DNA from: Gordoniibacillus kamchatkensis
GTDB lineage: Bacteria; Bacillota; Bacilli; Paenibacillales; NBRC-103111
Direction: 5' to 3'
DNA length: 64,000 nucleotides
NCBI RefSeq assembly: GCF_000829455.1
Contig: NZ_JXAK01000015.1
Location: forward strand, 53,195 to 117,194
Positions 59,781 through 64,000 of this stretch are shown piece by piece. How positions within the stretch are numbered: the first letter of the stretch is position 1; each line of letters begins with the position of its first letter. The notes below the pieces were generated by a model. The model did no database searches, was not told the DNA's origin, and worked only from the letters and a program-made list of their open reading frames with translations. The position numbers and the translations under genes are program-made.

Positions 59781-59930
59781 TTAGTGGGCAGTGAACAATT
59801 GTTCGTTTCCAAGCATTAAGTTAATTAAAAAGTAAAAAAGCGGAGAAGCCATAATAACGGCAAAAATAATAATTAAAGGCAGCAGTCCCGAGTTTTCGAG
59901 CTTTTGGCCGGTTGTGAACGGCGTTTTCAT
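59781..59930 (-). CDS. Very small membrane protein, unknown function
   Basis: 49 residues: MKTPFTTGQKLENSGLL followed by one long hydrophobic helix (PLIIIFAVIMASPLFYFLI) and a short tail. AAAAGGGG lies 10 bases before the ATG at 59930; a longer in-frame reading to 60047 lacks support. It is co-directional with the next small gene; together they look like a two-subunit membrane unit. No family recognised. Confidence 0.6.
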   Translation of the reverse strand: MKTPFTTGQKLENSGLLPLIIIFAVIMASPLFYFLINLMLGNEQLFTAH

Positions 59931-60077
59931 AGCAACATTCCCCTTTTCAAAAATAAATGCGCTGCTGGCTATACAAAAATAGTTTATTTCCCTCTTGCGC
60001 GGCTGTAACCGTCCATTTTGCAAGATTTTATACCATCCACTGTTCACAATACCCTACGCCATCGGAGAAAAGTGCAA

Positions 60078-60101
60078 AAACCCTCCTAATTCGGAGGGTT
60101 T
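60078..60101. terminator. Bidirectional terminator at the end of the detoxification operon
   Basis: Stem AAACCCTCC / GGAGGGTTT with a 6-base loop, T-rich on both sides. The VOC gene's stop codon (60086) lies within it. The region 59931-60077 shows nothing else. Confidence 0.8.
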
Positions 60102-60565
60102 CTTTTATGGCCTCTTTGGCGGTACCATTCATTCAATTCCATCGTATCGAAATAATCACTGACGTCGAGTTCGATCGGCGCCATCAATTCCAGCAAATTG
60201 CCGTCGGGATCTTCAAAATAGACGGCCGCATGCGCTTGCGGAAATAGAGGCGGTACAAGCGGTTGCTGATGCGGCTTGAAATCGTAAAAATCGACGATCT
60301 CCACGTTTCTCCCCCGCAGCCACGTTTTCGCTTTTTCCATATTTTCCAGCTCTATGCGAAAGGCAACGTGGCGTATGGAGACATGGTATGGAACGTTCAC
60401 TTGTTCGGCGACCCATAGCCCTAACCAGCTCTTCCCTTTTTCGATCCAGAAAAAAGCGCGCCCGTCGGTTCTGTGGGCGAGTTCCAAACCCAAAGCTTCG
60501 TAAAATCGAATAGCGCGTTCAAGATCGCCGACAGGCAAATGGGCTTCATATAAACCTGCAATCAC
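60086..60565 (-). CDS. VOC family protein (glyoxalase/bleomycin resistance fold)
   Basis: About 159 residues. Two beta-alpha-beta-beta-beta modules: LYEAHLPVGDLERAIRFYEALGLEL, then YFEDPDGNLLELMAPIEL, holding the His and Glu metal positions (EAH, and E in NLLELM). GTG start at 60565 overlaps the azoreductase stop (GTGA). It ends inside the terminator hairpin, which is unusual. Role unknown; in this context it could be a dioxygenase or isomerase for electrophiles. Confidence 0.75.
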   Translation of the reverse strand: MIAGLYEAHLPVGDLERAIRFYEALGLELAHRTDGRAFFWIEKGKSWLGLWVAEQVNVPYHVSIRHVAFRIELENMEKAKTWLRGRNVEIVDFYDFKPHQQPLVPPLFPQAHAAVYFEDPDGNLLELMAPIELDVSDYFDTMELNEWYRQRGHKRNPPN

Positions 60566-61227
60566 TTGACCACCCCATCGATTGCCGGCTCCTCCGCCCA
60601 AGAACTTGCCGCCGATTCCGCCTCTTGAAACGCTTTGGCCAAAATTTCGCCCCGGTCGAGAAATGCGTTCCCCTGTGCGCGAATGATTTGATAGTCCTTG
60701 ACTCCGATAAAGTTGAACATCGATTTTAAATATTTATGCGAGTACTCTACTTCGGTGTACCAGTCGTTATTGGTATAAACGCCGTCGCTCGCTTGAATGA
60801 CAAGCACGCTGCGGCCGTCCGTAAGCAAACCGACCGAACCGGATTCCGTATATTTGAAAGTCTCTCGGGCAATGAGAACGTTATCCATATAGTCTTTCAG
60901 CTTCGAGGGAACGTTGAAGTTATGCAGCGGCATGGCGATGACGTATTTACGCGCGCTTTTAAACTGCTGCAAAATGTCCGACATGCGCGAGGTCAGCCGC
61001 TGCTCCTCTTCGCTTGGCTGCTCCCCTTTTCCCAGCTTCCCCCACGCGGTTAAAACGGTGCTGTCAATGCCCGGCACATGGTCGCGATACAGATCGATTT
61101 GTTCGATCGGCCCGGATGGATTGAGCTTTCGGTATGCCGCCAAAAAGCGATCAAGCACTTGCAAGCTGACAGACGACGACACTGCGTCCACTTTCGGATG
61201 CGCATTAATAACGAGCAATTTGTCCAT
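60562..61227 (-). CDS. azoR: FMN-dependent NADH-azoreductase/quinone reductase
   Basis: 221 residues, flavodoxin-like. LLVINAHPKVDAVSSSVSLQVLDRFLAAY (FMN phosphate site), KYVIAMPLHNFNVPSKLKDYMDNVL (substrate/FMN loop), and ASDGVY plus YLKSMFNFIGV fit AzoR. It reduces azo dyes and quinones by two electrons. ATG at 61227 with AGAGGAGAG upstream. In the operon with SDR and exporter it points to quinone or aromatic electrophile defence. Confidence 0.88.
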   Translation of the reverse strand: MDKLLVINAHPKVDAVSSSVSLQVLDRFLAAYRKLNPSGPIEQIDLYRDHVPGIDSTVLTAWGKLGKGEQPSEEEQRLTSRMSDILQQFKSARKYVIAMPLHNFNVPSKLKDYMDNVLIARETFKYTESGSVGLLTDGRSVLVIQASDGVYTNNDWYTEVEYSHKYLKSMFNFIGVKDYQIIRAQGNAFLDRGEILAKAFQEAESAASSWAEEPAIDGVVK

Positions 61228-61299
61228 TTGCTTTCTCTCCTCTTCGCTTCTGCTTTCATGGCTGCCGTTGCTTGGTGCGAACGATCCGTGGGAACCGCT

Positions 61300-62088
61300 T
61301 TACACCTGCTTCAGAGCGCCGCCGTTGACCATATACTCGGAGCCTGTCACGAACGAAGCTTGCTCGGAAGCGACGAAGGCGATGACGGCCGCCACCTCTT
61401 CCGGAGTGCCGATTCGCTCCAGCGCCAATTGACGGACGTTTTTCGTAAAATGGACGATGGCCTCCTCTTTGCTCATGCCGAACGTCGCAGCCAGCGTGTC
61501 GGCAAAGCCGCCGGGATTATCCCAGAGCGGGGTTCGAATGGGCCCCGGAGATACGACGTTCGCGCGTATCCCCATAGGCCCGAATTCGTTGGATATCGCT
61601 TTGGACAAGCTCAAGATGGCTGCCTTGGATACGCTGTAGTCCGGGAGCATGGAGTCGGGCTGATGCCCGACTTCCGAAGATACGCTCACGATTACCCCGC
61701 TTTTTTGCCGAATCATAGAGGGGAGAGCTGCCCGCGTCGCGCGAACCATACTCATGAAGTTCGTTTCCATTACGGTGCGCCAGCCTTCGTCGTCTACGCT
61801 GAGGAAGCCGCTGCGGATAGGGGCGATCCCGACATTATTGACGAGAATGTCGATTCTGCCGAACGCTTCAACGGCCTTGTTCACCACCGCTTCGGGACCT
61901 TCGGCCGTGCTAAGGTCCGCAGACACCGCAACCAATCTGTCCGAGCCGAGGCGCTCCAAGGCACTGACGCTGCGGCTGCCTCCGACAACTTTGGCTCCCT
62001 CCTGCAAAAACAGTTTTGCCGCTGCCAGCCCTATTCCGGCACTCGCTCCCGTAATGACGACAACTTTGTCTTTAATGCGCAATTCCAT
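61300..62088 (-). CDS. Short-chain dehydrogenase/reductase
   Basis: 262 residues, classical SDR. Cofactor motif TGASAGIGLAAAKL, NNVG near residue 88, catalytic Ser in VSVSSEVG and Tyr-Lys in YSVSKAAIL, and NVVSPGPIRTPLW. I use the ATG at 62088 after AGGAGAA; an in-frame start at 62115 has no RBS and lies inside the exporter gene. It overlaps the exporter stop by 17 bases, showing translational coupling. Confidence 0.9.
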   Translation of the reverse strand: MELRIKDKVVVITGASAGIGLAAAKLFLQEGAKVVGGSRSVSALERLGSDRLVAVSADLSTAEGPEAVVNKAVEAFGRIDILVNNVGIAPIRSGFLSVDDEGWRTVMETNFMSMVRATRAALPSMIRQKSGVIVSVSSEVGHQPDSMLPDYSVSKAAILSLSKAISNEFGPMGIRANVVSPGPIRTPLWDNPGGFADTLAATFGMSKEEAIVHFTKNVRQLALERIGTPEEVAAVIAFVASEQASFVTGSEYMVNGGALKQV

Positions 62089-63652
62089 GAATTTGTTCTC
62101 CTTTCGTCGCGGCAACGGCTTTCGATTGTTTGCGAATCAATACAAAGGTGAAGATAGCGCCTGCCAGCCCGATGATCGCCGACACGAGCAGAATGGCATG
62201 AAGCCCGTCGAAGAAGCCGGCTTTGGCGATTTCCGCGAAATTGCTCCGGATTTCGGCCGGCATGGAAGTTATCGCGCCCTGCAAATCGCCGGTGGAAATC
62301 GTAGCGGCAAGCTCCCGCTCTTTGCCGTTAATGTCCCGCATGCCGAAGCCGCTTGCAGCGCGGCTCAAATCGCCGGTAACCACTTGTGCGAGGATCGCGC
62401 CCAGTCCGGCGAAACCGAGGGCGATTCCCACCTGCCGCATCGTGCTGTTGATGCCGGACGCCATCCCGCTCCGTTCGGCCGGAACGACGCTCATCGCCAC
62501 GTTCGTCATCTCCCCGTTGATCAAGCCGGCCCCCAAGCCGGACAGGAAAGATCCGCCAGCGAAAGCGACCCATGTCGAGTCCCGATGAGAAACGAGCATC
62601 CACAGGCATCCTAGCCCGACTAACGCCTCGCCCAAGCTGAGCAAAACGTGCGCCGGCAGCTTTAACGCAAGTTTGGCCCCGAGAGGCCCGCCGATAAATA
62701 ACGGGACGGCGAAGGGCAGAACGGCAAGCCCCGCCTCGAACGGACTATACTCCAGAAGCCCCTGATAAAACGTAGGAAAGTACAAAAATATGCCCCAGAA
62801 CGAGATCGACAATACGAGCGGAGGAATCGATGCACCGACGAAAGTTGGATTTTTAAACAGCGACAGGTCGAACATCGGATAAGAATGCCTCTTCTCGGCC
62901 ACAACGAACAATGCGAAAAAGACGACGGTCGCGACGATTGAGCCCATAATAACCGGGCTTCCCCATCCTTGTTCGTTGCCGCTGATTAGCGTGTACACGA
63001 GCGAAGTGGCCGCTATGGTGAAGGTGGCAAATCCTCCCCAGTCCATTCCTCTTGCATTCGGATCCCGCGATTCGGCTACCTTCCACAACGTCAGCGCAAG
63101 CATCAGCACGCCGACCGGCACGTTGACGAGAAACGCCCATCTCCACCCCAGCGCGTTGATGATGATCCCGCCGAGAAACGGTCCTAGCGCTGCCCCGATG
63201 CCGACGACGGCGCCAAAAATGCCGAAGGCTCTCGCCCGCGCGGGCCCTTCAAATTCCGCGACGAGCAGCGGCAGCGCGGCACTGAACATGAGCGCCGCCC
63301 CGATGCCCTGCACGGCACGGGCCACGTTCAGCACGAAGGCGTCCGAAGCAATGCCGCATAGCAGAGACGCAAGCGAGAAAACGACCAAGCCGACCATGAA
63401 TATTTTGCGTCTGCCGAACAAATCCGATAAAGCGCCGCCGGTAAGCAGAAATACGGCGAACGTTAACGTGTAGCCGTTAATGATCCATTGCAAGTCGGTA
63501 TAACTGGCGCCGATCGTCGCTTGAATATCGTGCAGCGCTACGGACACGATCGTATAGTCGAGCGGCAGCATGAAGGTGGTGACGCAAACGACAAGCAGAG
63601 TGACGAACTGCCGCGATATCCGCGGCTTTTGATTTTCGGTTTCCGATTTCAT
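62072..63652 (-). CDS. DHA2-type MFS drug efflux transporter (EmrB/QacA family)
   Basis: 526 residues, about 14 helices. Motif C region GPFLGGIIINALGWRWAFLVNVPVG and motif A-like LFGRRKIFMVGLVVFSLASLLCG are present. Likely a proton-driven exporter of hydrophobic or aromatic compounds. First gene of the operon, next to a divergent TetR gene that should repress it. ATG at 63652 with GGAGG upstream. Confidence 0.9.
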   Translation of the reverse strand: MKSETENQKPRISRQFVTLLVVCVTTFMLPLDYTIVSVALHDIQATIGASYTDLQWIINGYTLTFAVFLLTGGALSDLFGRRKIFMVGLVVFSLASLLCGIASDAFVLNVARAVQGIGAALMFSAALPLLVAEFEGPARARAFGIFGAVVGIGAALGPFLGGIIINALGWRWAFLVNVPVGVLMLALTLWKVAESRDPNARGMDWGGFATFTIAATSLVYTLISGNEQGWGSPVIMGSIVATVVFFALFVVAEKRHSYPMFDLSLFKNPTFVGASIPPLVLSISFWGIFLYFPTFYQGLLEYSPFEAGLAVLPFAVPLFIGGPLGAKLALKLPAHVLLSLGEALVGLGCLWMLVSHRDSTWVAFAGGSFLSGLGAGLINGEMTNVAMSVVPAERSGMASGINSTMRQVGIALGFAGLGAILAQVVTGDLSRAASGFGMRDINGKERELAATISTGDLQGAITSMPAEIRSNFAEIAKAGFFDGLHAILLVSAIIGLAGAIFTFVLIRKQSKAVAATKGEQIHGIAH

Positions 63653-63724
63653 CTTTCGGTTCCTCCTGTCAATTCATGTACTTGCGGAACTGCAACAACA
63701 TTTCTGACTAACTGGAAAGTATTA

Positions 63725-63764
63725 CTTGAACGAATGGTATCATTTAACTTTACTTTCGTCAAGT
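63725..63764. promoter_or_regulatory. Candidate TetR operator overlapping the exporter promoter
   Basis: Imperfect inverted repeat ACTTGAACGAA (63724-63734) and TTCGTCAAGT (63755-63764), the right arm lying on the -35 of the exporter promoter and the left arm on the -10. It is a plausible site for the divergent TetR. Confidence 0.45.
63734..63762 (-). promoter_or_regulatory. Sigma-A promoter of the detoxification operon
   Basis: Minus strand TTGACG (63762-63757), 17 bases, TACCAT (63739-63734). It lies about 80 bases before the exporter ATG. Confidence 0.65.
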
Positions 63765-63801
63765 TATAATGCGTATTATTTTACAACAAATCATACAAAA
63801 C

Positions 63802-63830
63802 TTGACCCGAGTAAAATAAAAATCTATCAT
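63802..63830 (+). promoter_or_regulatory. Sigma-A promoter of the TetR gene
   Basis: TTGACC (63802-63807), 17 bases, TATCAT (63825-63830). It is divergent from the exporter promoter, with about 40 bases between the -35 elements. Confidence 0.65.
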
Positions 63831-63849
63831 GGTAATATGAACAATCGGG

Positions 63850-64000
63850 ATGGTGAGCAGATTGGGTGAAACGCGTAACGCCGAACGGACATGCAAAGCT
63901 ATACTGTTGGCAGCGAGAACCGAATTTTCCGAGAAAGGCTATACGGGCGCCAGAATTGAATCCATCGCAAAACGGGCCAATGTCAAAAAACAATTAATAT
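63850..64000 (+). CDS. TetR family regulator (partial, N-terminus only)
   Basis: The visible 50 residues contain AILLAARTEFSEKGYTGARIESIAKRANV, the standard TetR helix-turn-helix opening. The gene runs off the right edge. The start is uncertain: ATG 63850, or TTG 63862 (which would give MGETRNAERTC, closer to family length and with GGTGAG upstream). It is the likely repressor of the divergent exporter operon. Confidence 0.8.
   Translation, partial: MVSRLGETRNAERTCKAILLAARTEFSEKGYTGARIESIAKRANVKKQLI

Noticed and set aside
1..64000. tRNA, rRNA, insertion sequence or prophage genes
   Set aside because: No cloverleaf, rRNA core sequence, transposase, integrase or phage structural motif was seen on either strand.

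Overview
The window looks like a chromosomal segment of a GC-rich, endospore-forming Bacillota, most likely Paenibacillus or a close relative. The signs are a YheC/YheD-type spore-coat-associated ATP-grasp protein, the bacillithiol gene pair yojF-bshB2, YesM/YesN-type regulation, many family-1 carbohydrate ABC importers, CcpA (cre)-like boxes and strong Gram-positive Shine-Dalgarno sequences. I see no rRNA, tRNA, CRISPR array, prophage or intact insertion sequence.

Layout. (1) 1-2.7 kb: a carbohydrate ABC importer on the minus strand. (2) 3.0-5.9 kb, plus strand: a decayed amino-sugar-like operon holding a frameshifted ArgH-like lyase, the stub of a BadF-type kinase, yojF, bshB2, and the first codons of a GH4-like NAD-binding enzyme. 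(3) 6-12.4 kb: a zinc dehydrogenase behind a LacI-type operator, an MFS transporter, the YheC/D protein, an aldo/keto reductase and a divergent MocR regulator. (4) 12.4-28.7 kb, all minus strand: a probable sigma-54 regulon. It holds rpoN, an NtrC-type activator with GAFTGA, its PAS/histidine kinase, and a ten-gene operon: an OpuC-type ABC importer, MmgE/PrpD, an alpha/beta hydrolase, DUF6282, GlcD, GlcF and a tandem nitrilase. Upstream of that operon lies a consensus -24/-12 promoter (TGGCAC-N5-TTGCT). I consider this the most interesting system in the window.

(5) 28.7-30.1 kb: a repeat-rich gap with a malic-enzyme remnant. (6) 30.2-43.4 kb, minus strand: iolA, iolC, iolB, iolD, a TIM-barrel isomerase, a sugar ABC importer, an aldo/keto reductase, a NagB-like deaminase and a ROK protein, preceded by a XylR/NagC-type ROK repressor and a ROK-type operator. 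The content suggests catabolism of an amino- or glycosyl-inositol. (7) 43.5-46.9 kb: a cyclic-phosphate-processing receiver-domain protein, a small basic protein, a YdcZ/Crp/YdcZ cluster, a large nested inverted repeat and a Nudix hydrolase. (8) 46.9-59.4 kb, minus strand: a glycan-use locus with DUF4091 and two GH2 enzymes, an ABC importer and the YesM/YesN pair. (9) 59.5-64 kb: two tiny membrane proteins, then a quinone/azo-type detoxification operon (DHA2 exporter, SDR, AzoR, VOC) divergent from a TetR gene cut by the window end.

At least six otherwise healthy genes carry single-base indels: the ArgH-like lyase, MocR (twice, compensating), the NtrC-type activator, the ROK repressor (in an A7 run), a YdcZ transporter, and probably the C-terminus of the inositol-locus binding protein. 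Assembly error in short homopolymers is the simplest explanation for most of these. The kinase and GH4 stubs are truncations and look like true decay.
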